From Aliirhizobium wenxiniae (lineage in GTDB: Bacteria > Pseudomonadota > Alphaproteobacteria > Rhizobiales > Rhizobiaceae), in contig NZ_JAEUAN010000012.1 of the NCBI RefSeq assembly GCF_019511445.1, positions 1 to 64,000 on the forward strand: a stretch of DNA of 64,000 bases, written 5' to 3'. How positions within the stretch are numbered: position 1 is the first letter of the stretch; each line of letters begins with the position of its first letter. Of the stretch, positions 45,047-53,770 are shown piece after piece. Both the position numbers and the translations under genes were made by a program. The notes beneath the pieces were generated by a model. It ran no database searches, was not told where the DNA came from, and saw only the letters and a program-made list of their open reading frames with translations.

Positions 45047-45982
45047 ATGATTTTAGTATGCGGCGGCCAGAACGATCCCAATCTGCGTGTTCTCATCAAG
45101 CGTTTGAGAGAACGGAGCCTGCCGTTCCGCACCCTTCTGGTGGGGCCGGACGTGCCACCACGCGTTCGTTTCGATATGCAAAACGAGACATTCGAGTTGA
45201 ACGGGGAAACCTTAAGTCCGACGGCCTATTTCATCCGCCACGATGTCTTTCTCTACGAGACGGCTGATTTCGCTCATGCCCATGCGCAAGCCCACAACTG
45301 GTATTATACGCTTCGCGGCTGGGCCGAGAGCCGGGCAGGTGCCAGGCTGTTCAACCGTCGCACCGGCCTGCGGGAGAACAACAAGATTCACAACCTCATC
45401 GAGGCGGCAAGCATCGGTTTGGCGATTCCGCGGACAATCGCGACAAACGCCTTCGAGGAATTTACCGGTCGATCAGAAAAGCTGATCCAGAAGCCGGTCG
45501 CAGGTGGCGAATACACTACACTTCTGAGCGCGCTGAACACCAAGGACGCCGGCCCGCGCTTTGTGCAGCCCCGCCTCAACCGTCCCGAAATTCGGATCTA
45601 CCGCATAGGGTCACGACTTCTGGCATTCGAGCTGCAATCGCCGGAACTGGATTACCGGCAGACACGCGATGTCGAAATCAAACCGGTCGCCGTGCCGGAG
45701 AAGGTCGGCGGAAAGCTGCTCGAACTTTGCGACCGGCTCGAACTCGACTTCGGGGCGGCCGACTTCATGGTCGATGACCTCGGAAACTTGAATTTCCTGG
45801 AGGTGAACTCGCAGCCGATGTTTGCCGCGTTCGACAGGATCGCCGACGGCGCAGTGTCCGACGCAATCATCGACCACCTTCTCGCCGACGGAAGACAGAT
45901 CTCAGCGGATACCGGCCCTGATCACGGCCGTGTTTTTGCGTTTCGCCAGGCCCATGCTGCACCTGCTAATTCCAGCTATTGA
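45047..45982 (+). CDS. Graspetide ATP-grasp ligase (MvdD/RimK-like)
   Basis: A 311-residue ATP-grasp enzyme proposed to form the omega-ester bonds of the adjacent precursor. Seen are the N-terminal strand ILVCGGQNDPN, the family's LFNRRTGLRENNKIHNL followed by A-S-I-G-L-A-I-P-R-T (as the NK..Q...A...G..IP.T stretch of MvdD-like ligases), the Lys-bearing LIQKPVAGGEYTT, RIYRIGSRLLAFEL, and the metal-binding D-F-M-V-D-D then NFLEVNSQPMFAAFD. ATG 45047 gives the natural start; the open frame to 44945 is a shadow. No cyclodehydratase, acetyltransferase or extra modifier follows. Confidence 0.85.
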   Translation: MILVCGGQNDPNLRVLIKRLRERSLPFRTLLVGPDVPPRVRFDMQNETFELNGETLSPTAYFIRHDVFLYETADFAHAHAQAHNWYYTLRGWAESRAGARLFNRRTGLRENNKIHNLIEAASIGLAIPRTIATNAFEEFTGRSEKLIQKPVAGGEYTTLLSALNTKDAGPRFVQPRLNRPEIRIYRIGSRLLAFELQSPELDYRQTRDVEIKPVAVPEKVGGKLLELCDRLELDFGAADFMVDDLGNLNFLEVNSQPMFAAFDRIADGAVSDAIIDHLLADGRQISADTGPDHGRVFAFRQAHAAPANSSY

Positions 45983-46121
45983 AATCTGCCCTGCCCTGTC
46001 CATCTCAGCCTTTCCGAACGTCATATTCCGGAACCGATGAGTAACGAGCTTTGGTGCTCGACAGGATTTCAGCCTCCACATCGTTGGTCCGGAGCAGGCG
46101 TGGGAGAGGAGAATTTCAGCC

Positions 46122-46742
46122 TTGCAAGAAGATATGATCATTGTCGCGGACGATCACCCTGTCTTCCGTGACGGTCTCACGACCCTTTTGACACGGATGC
46201 TGCCCGACGCGGAGATTTCCGCGACGGATACGTTCGATGACGCGCTTGCATTGGCTCGATCGCGCCAGGGGCCGCCGTCGATGTTCATACTGGACCTGTA
46301 CTTCACCAGACGCAGCATCAAGGAAGACCTGCCAGCCCTCCGTCGAGAGTTTGCAAGTTCCTCGATCGTGGTGGTCTCTATGGCCGACGACAAGCTTACC
46401 ATCGACGACGTCCTGGCCTGCGGGGTCAACGGCTTCATTAACAAGGCAGTACGCCCGGAGGTTCTGACCGAGGCACTGGCGGCGATCCGTGAGGGCGATG
46501 TGGTCACCAGAGTGCCGGAAGCGGATACGATCGCAGCTCCGCTTTTGACAGATCGGCAATCGGACGTGCTTCGATACATCGCCGAAGGCAAGAGCAACAA
46601 GGAGATTGCCATCGTTCTCGGCATCTCCCCCTTCACGGTGCGGATCCATGTCTCTGCCCTGTTCAGGGCGCTCGGTGTCACAACCAGAGCCGCCGCGGTC
46701 TCGCAGGCGGTCAATGACGGACTGCTTCCCATGCGCGCCTGA
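46122..46742 (+). CDS. LuxR/FixJ-type response regulator
   Basis: A 206-residue regulator: receiver domain (1-120) with the acidic pair ADDHPVFRDG, phospho-acceptor Asp in MFILDLYF and Lys in GFINKAVRPEV, then a LuxR-type helix-turn-helix from about 145 (LTDRQSDVLRYIAEGKSNKE, with I-A-I-V-L-G-I-S-P-F-T-V-R-I-H-V). TTG 46122 follows GGAGAGGAGAA; ATG 46134 is possible. It lies just after the graspetide ligase and faces a hybrid kinase gene, so it is the best candidate to control the peptide genes. Confidence 0.87.
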   Translation: MQEDMIIVADDHPVFRDGLTTLLTRMLPDAEISATDTFDDALALARSRQGPPSMFILDLYFTRRSIKEDLPALRREFASSSIVVVSMADDKLTIDDVLACGVNGFINKAVRPEVLTEALAAIREGDVVTRVPEADTIAAPLLTDRQSDVLRYIAEGKSNKEIAIVLGISPFTVRIHVSALFRALGVTTRAAAVSQAVNDGLLPMRA

Positions 46743-46756
46743 CGTCCGCCGGATCT

Positions 46757-48403
46757 TCAGTTTCGGTCGGACGCATCCATGGCGGCGGCCATGATGACCG
46801 ATCGTAGTTCTGCCGGGCGTACCGGTTTCGACAGGATAGGGATCGTCTCGTCGCCGATCTCTTCGCGCACGCGGGTCGCGTCATGTCCGCTCATCACGAC
46901 TGCCGGCACATCCCAATCCGCCAACCGGCGAACCTCAGCAATACAGTCGGAGCCTGTGACCCCGCCGCCGAGATCAAAGTCGGTGATGAGCAGATCGCAG
47001 AAGATGGAACGCGAGGGGATCGACTGCACGGCCTCGACCTCGCAGCCCCACCGCCGCAACAGGCTTGCGGTTGCCGTCAACACAGCCTCGTCATCCTCGA
47101 CCAGCAGGATCTGCAGACCTTCGACGCTTGCGGTGGCGCGCGCCGGCGGGCGGCCGAGAGACGGGGCAGGCGCGGCCGCGACCGGAATGCCCGAGAGTGT
47201 CACCACTGTTCCGCTCCCGAGGCGAGAAGAGAGGCAGACCTTCAGCGACAGAAGCTTGGCAAGGCGCGAGACGATGGACAGGCCAAGCCCGACGCCCTCG
47301 ACATCCCGATCGCCCCGTTCGCGGATCTGGTAAAACTCGTCGAACACTCGCGCCTGATGATTGTCCTCAATGCCGGGTCCCTGGTCGATCACGGAAAGGG
47401 AAAGCGTTACGCCTCCGCGCCGACAGCCGATAAGGACCGTGCTGCCGGGCGCATATTTGATGGCATTGTTGACGATGTTCTGCAGCATGGTCGTCAGCAG
47501 GGCGCGGTCGGTAATGACCCGCTTTCCGCACTTCACGATCCGGATTTCGCATCCGTTTCGCAACCCGTTTTCCCGGTTCTGCCGGACGACATCCTCGACG
47601 ATATCGGCGATTGCGATGTTTTCAAACTTCGGTACGACACGCCCGCTGTCGAGCGTCGAGACATCCAGCAAGGATTTAAACAGGCGTGAGACTCCCTGCA
47701 GCGATCGGTCGATATTGTCGACCATCTCCAGCTCCTTGCGCGCCAATCCTGCATCGCGAAGGCAAGCAGTAAACAGGCTGATGGCGTGAATAGGTTGCCT
47801 GAGATCATGGCTTGCCTGGGCGAGGAACTTCGATTTGGAGAGGCTGAGTTCCTGTTCCGCTCTGTAGGCCGTCTGCAGCCTTCTCAGGAGAATGCCGACA
47901 TAGATCGGCAGCATCAATGTCGTGACGATCATGGTGATGCCGAGATAGATATTGTTCTGCCAGTAGTCGCTCAAGGTCATGGTGACCAGAAGCGAGCCGA
48001 CCAGGATGGCGGTGGCCCCCCAGAGCGCCTCACGTCCGTAACGAAGTCCATGGCCGACGACGGTGCAAAGGGCAAACGCATAGACGGGCATGAAGGGGGC
48101 GCCGCCAAGTGCCATGGCAATTGTCATGGCGGAGTAGTCGTGGAGCATGGCAAGCCAGTGTCGCCAACTTTGGCCATAGCTGGACTTGACCACCCAGAGA
48201 AGGAAGAGAAGCGAGGTTACAAGGGTCGCAATACCGAGATAGATCAGCCTTCCGTCTTCCGGTTCGGCAAGCCCCGTGCCAACCAGGACGGCACCGTACG
48301 TGGTCATGCAAACGATCGATGTGACCCTCAGTACGGCATGAACCAGATCGGTATTGATGTCTTTTTTCAGATTGATCGCCAACGTGTCCCCAAATTTGCC
48401 CAT
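46757..48403 (-). CDS. Hybrid histidine kinase
   Basis: A 548-residue inner-membrane kinase with a receiver domain. About six membrane helices lie in residues 25-180, with no obvious ligand domain. Kinase core: H-box QASHDLRQPIHAISLF, NNAIKYAPG, D-Q-G-P-G-I, GVGLGLSIV. C-terminal receiver: LLVEDDEAVLTATAS with acceptor Asp in LLITDFDLGGG. ATG 48403 is chosen as the start nearest the first helix; the frame is open to 48556. It converges with the LuxR regulator (14 bases between stops), its likely partner, and borders a further leader peptide. Confidence 0.85.
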   Translation of the reverse strand: MGKFGDTLAINLKKDINTDLVHAVLRVTSIVCMTTYGAVLVGTGLAEPEDGRLIYLGIATLVTSLLFLLWVVKSSYGQSWRHWLAMLHDYSAMTIAMALGGAPFMPVYAFALCTVVGHGLRYGREALWGATAILVGSLLVTMTLSDYWQNNIYLGITMIVTTLMLPIYVGILLRRLQTAYRAEQELSLSKSKFLAQASHDLRQPIHAISLFTACLRDAGLARKELEMVDNIDRSLQGVSRLFKSLLDVSTLDSGRVVPKFENIAIADIVEDVVRQNRENGLRNGCEIRIVKCGKRVITDRALLTTMLQNIVNNAIKYAPGSTVLIGCRRGGVTLSLSVIDQGPGIEDNHQARVFDEFYQIRERGDRDVEGVGLGLSIVSRLAKLLSLKVCLSSRLGSGTVVTLSGIPVAAAPAPSLGRPPARATASVEGLQILLVEDDEAVLTATASLLRRWGCEVEAVQSIPSRSIFCDLLITDFDLGGGVTGSDCIAEVRRLADWDVPAVVMSGHDATRVREEIGDETIPILSKPVRPAELRSVIMAAAMDASDRN

Positions 48404-48659
48404 GTGACTGTCGCACCGAAAAGTGGTTCCAGCCATTAGCACTGGTGTTCTATCGGCTATCACATAGAGGTGAGCCTGTTGCTGGTCACCCCCGGTCTTG
48501 GCGGCATCAATACATGACGGTAATAATATTACGTTTGGGAGGTTGGTGCAGGTCAACCGCGGTCCACGTTGGCGTTGGATAGCCTACTAACGCATGAGGA
48601 AACCCTAAATCCAAAGCCAGCGACGGCGGTTTTCTCCGCCGTCGCTAACCGCTGTCACG

Positions 48660-48908
48660 TCACTGTGCCGCGTAATACATCGCCATTCCGGAGGAAACGA
48701 TCGATGCGCCAAGCATCACGCCCATTCCAACCGGGGTCAGAGCCGCAGCCCCAAGGGCGCCCATCGCCAGAAATCCGCCAGCGGCCCCCAGCGCCGCGCC
48801 ATAGCCCGTGTCGTTTGAGATACCACCGCCGACGGCCTCGATTTCGTTCGAGTCGAGCTCGAACATGACCATGTCGTGGTTTGCATTTTCAACAGGTGGA
48901 TTGTTCAT
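48660..48908 (-). CDS. Double-glycine-leader bacteriocin-like peptide 5
   Basis: An 82-residue peptide: leader ...MVMFELDSNEIEAVGGG, cut after Gly-Gly, and a core of about 52 residues (G-I-S-N-D-T-G-Y-G-A-A-L-G-A-A-G-G...) made of glycine/alanine-rich hydrophobic segments with several GxxxG motifs, the typical look of two-peptide class IIb bacteriocins or the glycine-rich microcin V class. AAAGGA lies 9 bases before ATG 48908. No separate immunity gene was identified. It is separated from the other peptides by the two-component genes. Confidence 0.8.
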   Translation of the reverse strand: MNNPPVENANHDMVMFELDSNEIEAVGGGISNDTGYGAALGAAGGFLAMGALGAAALTPVGMGVMLGASIVSSGMAMYYAAQ

Positions 48909-49411
48909 GGTTTTTCCTTTCATGTGAATTCGGGACCGACAGCAGACCGGAACTTCCAGCCTGTCATCAACCAACCGGTTCATTTCAGTAAGGCGATGCC
49001 GCCCCGACGATCGATATCTGTCATCGAACATCAGGAAACATCAGAACCGACAAGGACAGTGATGCCGATGCGATCCCAACCACAAGTTAGGTCGAGCACG
49101 CATATATTACTATTAGCGCAACTGTACTATGGCGTGAAACAGATCGGTAGATAACACCGGTCGGCAATGCCATCATCAAATTCTTGAACGAGTGCGAAGC
49201 GGCGACCAGGAAGAAGCTTGGTGCCAGCACGACTTATTTCGCTGTCGCCAAAGCTATCTGTCTCGAACTGATAGAAAACCTAGTCTCGGTTCCCCAACCT
49301 GGCGAAATCGACAGGTTGCGGCATCCGATCGCGATGCGCACAAATGATCGCAAAAAGCACACGTAAACATCCAGGGAGGCCTTGTAACGTCTGATACGGA
49401 AGGACGCGACC
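48909..49411 (+). other. Gene-poor stretch upstream of the methyltransferase-like gene
   Basis: About 500 bases. It should contain the promoter of the minus-strand peptide 5. A plus-strand open frame at 49184-49366 (60 codons, C-terminus H-P-I-A-M-R-T-N-D-R) has no recognised family or ribosome site and may be a remnant. Confidence 0.4.
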
Positions 49412-50482
49412 ATGGTTGATATCGACGTGATCGAACAGTGGCGCTCGGCGCCAAGGCTTACATCTTTTGCAGCATTCTTTGACCGCACGGCGAGTGGCAC
49501 CGGAGGGGCGCCCGATCGCGGGGAACCTCTGGTCGATTTGAGCTTGCTAGACTTTGACCTTGATTGCGCGGTTTTCGCCGACACCCACCGCAAGCTGTGG
49601 GGACCGTTTGACAGGCATTATTTCGCCAGCATTCCCTACCGAATTGAGGAAGAATGTCGGCTAGGTTCGTCGATGCTGACCTATTCTTTAAGAGCCTGGG
49701 CGCGATCCCGTGCGCAAACGAAAATCTATACGCTTGGTACGGGGACGGGCTGCCTGTCACGCACGATTGCATCGCTTGGTGGCGGGCGCATCGAAACTCT
49801 TTGTTGCAGTCCCACTGCGGCCAACCGTGAAGCCTTCTACGCCAATCGCGGTAGCGACCATGCGCATTTCTTCCTGGGACCATTCTTCGATTTGAATGAT
49901 GAACGCCTGGCGGACGATCCCGAACTAAAACAGTTTTGCGACGGTTTTGACGTGCTCTTTGAGGACACGACATTCCAGATGTATCACCGCGACAGGACAA
50001 GACAGCTCGAATTCGTGGTTCCAAAGATCAAGCCAGGGGGCTTGTTGATCCAGGTTCAGAAGCTCGCTCACGAAGATGTTGAGATCTACCGAATGCGCGA
50101 GCGGCAGAAAGACGAGATTTTCAAGCCGCGCTACTTCTCGCCATCCGGTATAACGGATAAGAAGGACGAAGTGCTCGACACAATGGAAAGGCTGCAGGTC
50201 GATCTTGCGACCACCGCGACCGCGCTACGCGCATTCTTTCGCTATTCGGTAATCACCTGGAACAGCGGTAATTTTTACACTTTCGTCTCGTCGAATGCGC
50301 GCGAACCCATTCGCGAGTTCATCGCTCTCATGGCGAAACCTGCGATACCGCCGGCGTTCTGTTACCATCTACTGCCTATCGTCCTTGTTGATACCGATAC
50401 TGATCCTATCGCGCCTGCGCTTGCGTGGCGCCCACCAAATCAATTGGGGACATTCGACCCCCGCCGATCGCTCGTTGCCTGA
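49412..50482 (+). CDS. Class I SAM-dependent methyltransferase-like protein
   Basis: A 356-residue protein with a Rossmann-type core from about residue 105: K-I-Y-T-L-G-T-G-T-G-C-L-S-R-T-I-A (motif I, with GxGxG), then IETLCCSPTAANREAFY and the later GFDVLFEDTTFQMYH. This is the layout of spermidine-synthase-like or class I methyltransferases, though the substrate-binding parts are unfamiliar. ATG 49412 is taken; the sequence downstream continues in a second long gene that starts close to its stop. A role in modifying a peptide of the neighbouring cluster is possible but unproven. Confidence 0.6.
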   Translation: MVDIDVIEQWRSAPRLTSFAAFFDRTASGTGGAPDRGEPLVDLSLLDFDLDCAVFADTHRKLWGPFDRHYFASIPYRIEEECRLGSSMLTYSLRAWARSRAQTKIYTLGTGTGCLSRTIASLGGGRIETLCCSPTAANREAFYANRGSDHAHFFLGPFFDLNDERLADDPELKQFCDGFDVLFEDTTFQMYHRDRTRQLEFVVPKIKPGGLLIQVQKLAHEDVEIYRMRERQKDEIFKPRYFSPSGITDKKDEVLDTMERLQVDLATTATALRAFFRYSVITWNSGNFYTFVSSNAREPIREFIALMAKPAIPPAFCYHLLPIVLVDTDTDPIAPALAWRPPNQLGTFDPRRSLVA

Positions 50483-50502
50483 TTGAACATTGGTCGTCGA
50501 AC

Positions 50503-51903
50503 GTGTCTACTTCAACCACGCACCATAGTAGCGTTTCCGAGATCCGGTCAGCGCTTACGGCCCTTATGCCATCAATCGAGCCGTTCTGGAGTCAGCCGCT
50601 CGAGGCATATTCAGCGGAGGCCTACCGACTAGATAGAGCGCGATCGGCAAGCTTCGTCCGTAATCACGCAATGACGCTTCTGCGTGCAGCGGTTGAACGC
50701 GCCGCACTCAGAGCAGGCTACGATGCCAGCGAAGCGATGGCTGCGGGCCGTGAAATGCTTGGATCTCCAGTCATACAAACTGGCCCTCATTGTCTGCTCC
50801 TCTTTGAGCCGGATGCCTTTTATACGCACCTGTTCAGCCTTCTGGGGCTGACCGCGCATAACCGAGACTGGCACATCACCTATTTCGGCACGACAATGTC
50901 TTTCAAGGAATCGGCAAAAAAGGGTCCCGGGTGGTTAAGAATCGACGGGAAGCCGCTCAATCTCTTCGGATTGCCCCGCAGTCGTATGGATGGACGTAGC
51001 ATCTGCTGTCCAAACGGCCCATATCGTTTCGCCCTGACCAGTTCGGAGGCTGATGAAGGGCCGAGCCTGGCGTCCCGGCAATACTTGGACGACCTCCCCT
51101 CGTCCTCTTTTGACACCGCCGCCGACGCTATTAAAAGCGCAAACCAGGTCTTATGGCGAAAGCGGATCACCTCACCTGTAAAGCTACTGCAGCTGGATGA
51201 TTTCGATATTGCCGAGCTCATCGCCGACCACCTGGATGACACTGCCTCCTGGATGGCGAACTACTTCGTTTCAGGAGGGGAAGCAGACAGGCTTTCTGCA
51301 GATATCGATGGCCTTAATTTGGGGCCGTGGAAAGGATGGATCCGAAGGACGACAGATCATTTCTGGCTGGTCGAGAAAAATAGTGTTGTACCATTGCGGC
51401 TGAGTGCTGGGTATTTGCGCAGCAGCGATGCATCCCATTTCGACATCGAATTTTCTCCGTCTGCAATCTCTGCAGCAATCCGTGAACGAAGACTTCTTCC
51501 GAGTCTGTTTACGGCGTTTCTCGTGCTTTCGATACTTCCTGGTGTCCGCGCACTCGGAGGATGCCGGCAAACAGTCTACCTCCCACTTATGCGCTACCTC
51601 ACCTCGTTAAGTTTGATGCGGTCCGGCGATCGCGAGCTATTGGAGGCGCTAAAGCGGGATGAGCGACCCGGAAACTGGGGGCATCGAGTGCTTCTGCCTG
51701 CAAACGCAAATCCCGTCATGGAAATCGATGCAGCCGATGGCGTTCAATCGTTGCTGGATGAATACCGAAGGATGACTGTGGCTGAGGCAAGTGGCAACTT
51801 GTCGGCCTTCACGAAAGACGCGATCTGGGCCGAAATGTCCAAAAATCTCGCGAGCGGGCGCGTTTCGCCTGTCTCACCTGAATGGTCCTGGGCAGCGGTG
51901 TGA
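50503..51903 (+). CDS. Uncharacterised protein of about 466 residues
   Basis: An unrecognised soluble protein. The region rich in conserved-looking aromatic and charged residues is G-P-H-C-L-L-L-F-E-P-D-A-F-Y then WHITYFGTTMSFKESAKKG, and a later block T-D-H-F-W-L-V-E-K-N. There are no membrane helices and no known nucleotide-binding motif. GTG 50503 is taken; GTG 50425 would overlap the methyltransferase-like gene. The gap of 20 bases between the two genes suggests a single operon. It may work with the methyltransferase-like product. Confidence 0.55.
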   Translation: MSTSTTHHSSVSEIRSALTALMPSIEPFWSQPLEAYSAEAYRLDRARSASFVRNHAMTLLRAAVERAALRAGYDASEAMAAGREMLGSPVIQTGPHCLLLFEPDAFYTHLFSLLGLTAHNRDWHITYFGTTMSFKESAKKGPGWLRIDGKPLNLFGLPRSRMDGRSICCPNGPYRFALTSSEADEGPSLASRQYLDDLPSSSFDTAADAIKSANQVLWRKRITSPVKLLQLDDFDIAELIADHLDDTASWMANYFVSGGEADRLSADIDGLNLGPWKGWIRRTTDHFWLVEKNSVVPLRLSAGYLRSSDASHFDIEFSPSAISAAIRERRLLPSLFTAFLVLSILPGVRALGGCRQTVYLPLMRYLTSLSLMRSGDRELLEALKRDERPGNWGHRVLLPANANPVMEIDAADGVQSLLDEYRRMTVAEASGNLSAFTKDAIWAEMSKNLASGRVSPVSPEWSWAAV

Positions 51904-51963
51904 TGGTTTTCGCGGCATACCCCTCAATACATGATTTCTGCCGTAATGTGATCGCGGCGGTCA

Positions 51964-52299
51964 TTGAGCGTCGTCGAGGCTGCCTTCCACGGAACAGATC
52001 TGCTCGAACAACGAAGGATGCTGATGTTGCTATGGGAGGACCATCGCCTTCGAAAAGCAAGGTCGGAGGACGAGCTTCGCCGCGATGTCGAGAGAATGCA
52101 ACTGGAGCAGCTAATTGGCGAGGGCAAGGCATCGCGCCAAGCTGATGAAATCCGCGCGTATGTCTCCTCAGTGGTAGACCGTCCCGATGCCGTTCCTCTC
52201 GTTCTCGATAACGGTCTTGACCAATGGACTGACTGGGCTCGAAGGCTGGCCGATCGGATCGAACCTGCTGGCAGAAAACTTCGGGGTGGGCGAAACTGA
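51964..52299 (+). CDS. Small hypothetical protein
   Basis: A 111-residue ORF from TTG 51964, mostly charged helices (R-S-E-D-E-L-R-R-D-V-E-R-M) then a more regular segment with D-Q-W-T-D-W-A-R-R-L-A-D-R. No family recognised. The TTG start has no clear ribosome site; coding is moderately likely from the continuous helical pattern and lack of a better frame. Confidence 0.4.
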   Translation: MSVVEAAFHGTDLLEQRRMLMLLWEDHRLRKARSEDELRRDVERMQLEQLIGEGKASRQADEIRAYVSSVVDRPDAVPLVLDNGLDQWTDWARRLADRIEPAGRKLRGGRN

Positions 52300-52448
52300 A
52301 TCGCCGCCGACTCTTTTCGAAAATTTTTTGAGGAAATGCCGAAGATCAGAGATTTTTCTGTAAATATCGGTTGATCCTTGTAAATTCATCGGTATATATC
52401 GCGCCGTTCCAACGTTTTTGGGTCCGCAGCGACACAGAACATCCTGAA

Positions 52449-52538
52449 GGACAGGTGGCCGAGTGGTTTAAGGCGCACGCCTGGAACGCGTGTGTACGTG
52501 AAAGCGTACCGTGGGTTCGAATCCCACCTTGTCCGCCA
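52449..52538 (+). tRNA. tRNA-Ser (anticodon GGA)
   Basis: A 90-base class II tRNA. Acceptor stem GGACAGG pairs with CTTGTCC, the discriminator is G and CCA is encoded. The D-arm GGCCGAGTGGTTTAAGGC, anticodon stem CACGC/GCGTG with loop CTGGAAC (anticodon GGA, reading UCC and UCU), a long variable arm, and T-arm GTGGGTTCGAATCCCAC are all present. tRNA-Ser genes are frequent integration sites; what follows downstream is a pseudogene-rich stretch. Confidence 0.96.
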
Positions 52539-52742
52539 TCAATTCAATAACTTAGACGAAACACGGCCGCGCGTGTGTTGCTTTGTCATAACCGCCGAAG
52601 TTTTGCGTGTTTTCGATCTCGGTTTGGGCCGCTAGTGGCGAGAGTTCACGTGCTTTGACACGAATCGTTTCTACGATATCCTCCTACTACTCTCGCAAGG
52701 TGACTCCGCTACCAAGAGCAGTGTGAACCGTTTCGACGGCGG

Positions 52743-53488
52743 CTACGATCGGGCCTTGATCTTGCGAGACACCTTCTCAAGGAGGCGGTGATGCCAGATC
52801 GTGTATTTGCCTCTGATCGGGGAATTCTGCATCGGTCTCTTATTCCCGCCCGCTCCAACACATAAGAACTCACGTGCGCCTTCGACGCCAAGGCATCAGG
52901 GCGGTTGTGATGATCATTAATCCGAAACGTACTCGCGCCGAGAATAAGTCTGTCATCTGCAGGCAAATTATCTTCTTCGAGTCCCTGAACTGCACTCGGC
53001 GGAGAGTGCACGCAGATCTCCGTTTTTTCGACAGCCAGCGTTGAGTATGCGCGTAGCTCCTCCGTAGTTACCTCAGTGTCTCGGTGATCGGGATGAACGT
53101 GGAATATCGCGTTCGGGTAGATCTTGGCGCACTTCATGAGTAGCTGGTAGGTCTCCTCATTGAAGCCGGTTTCTCGGCTGCCTCATTGCAGGCCATCCCG
53201 CAGCTTCGAGGTGTCGACCATCAGAGAATGAAACTGGATTGGGCGTTCGCCGACCGCGAAATCGAAAAAGCGATCAATCACCAGCTTGTATGCGTGAAGC
53301 TTGGCGGCCGACACCTTATTCGACTTGAGCTCGCTGTCCGGTAGTTCAAGTTGCTTGCTGTACCGGATCGCCTGCTCGAAATACGGCACCAACCGTGTCT
53401 CTATGACCAGGCAACCTGGCGTGAGGAAGCGGTGCTTCGTCTGACTACTCCCGTCGAGAAATACTGAAAATGTCGGTAGAGTGTTCAC
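52743..53488 (-). pseudogene. DUF3800 protein, frameshifted
   Basis: One protein spread over three minus frames. ATG 53488 starts M-N-T-L-P-T-F-S-V-F-L-D-G-S-S-Q-T-K and continues NKVSAAKLHAYKLVIDRFFDF to a stop at 53183. A shift near 53175 moves to a frame reading G-S-R-E-T-G-F-N-E-E then AKIYPNAIFHVHPDHRDTE, and a further shift near 52850 gives a tail I-W-H-H-R-L-L-E-K-V-S-R ending at 52743. The motif order matches DUF3800, RNase-H-fold proteins often found near mobile elements or defence genes. It is adjacent to tRNA-Ser, so it may be cargo of a decayed island. Confidence 0.75.
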
Positions 53489-53770
53489 GGCTCGAGCCGC
53501 TGGCTAGTTGTGTGTCAGAGATTGAACCGAAGTTCGGATGGATTTCCAGTCATGGCATTCAGACCACTCGGCTCCCACAGGTTTCCACAGAAGTAGCTTG
53601 TTCTAGGGAACAAAATCTTTAGCGAATGGTACTTATCGCTTGCGGTTAGCGAACGGCCGTTGCGTTCGGTTCTCTCGCGCAAAAAAGGCCGGAGCGATTT
53701 CTCGCACCGACCTTCGTCTCGAACTTAGCCAGACGCCATTACATCCGTGGTCGCCGGCAGAGCGCGATGA

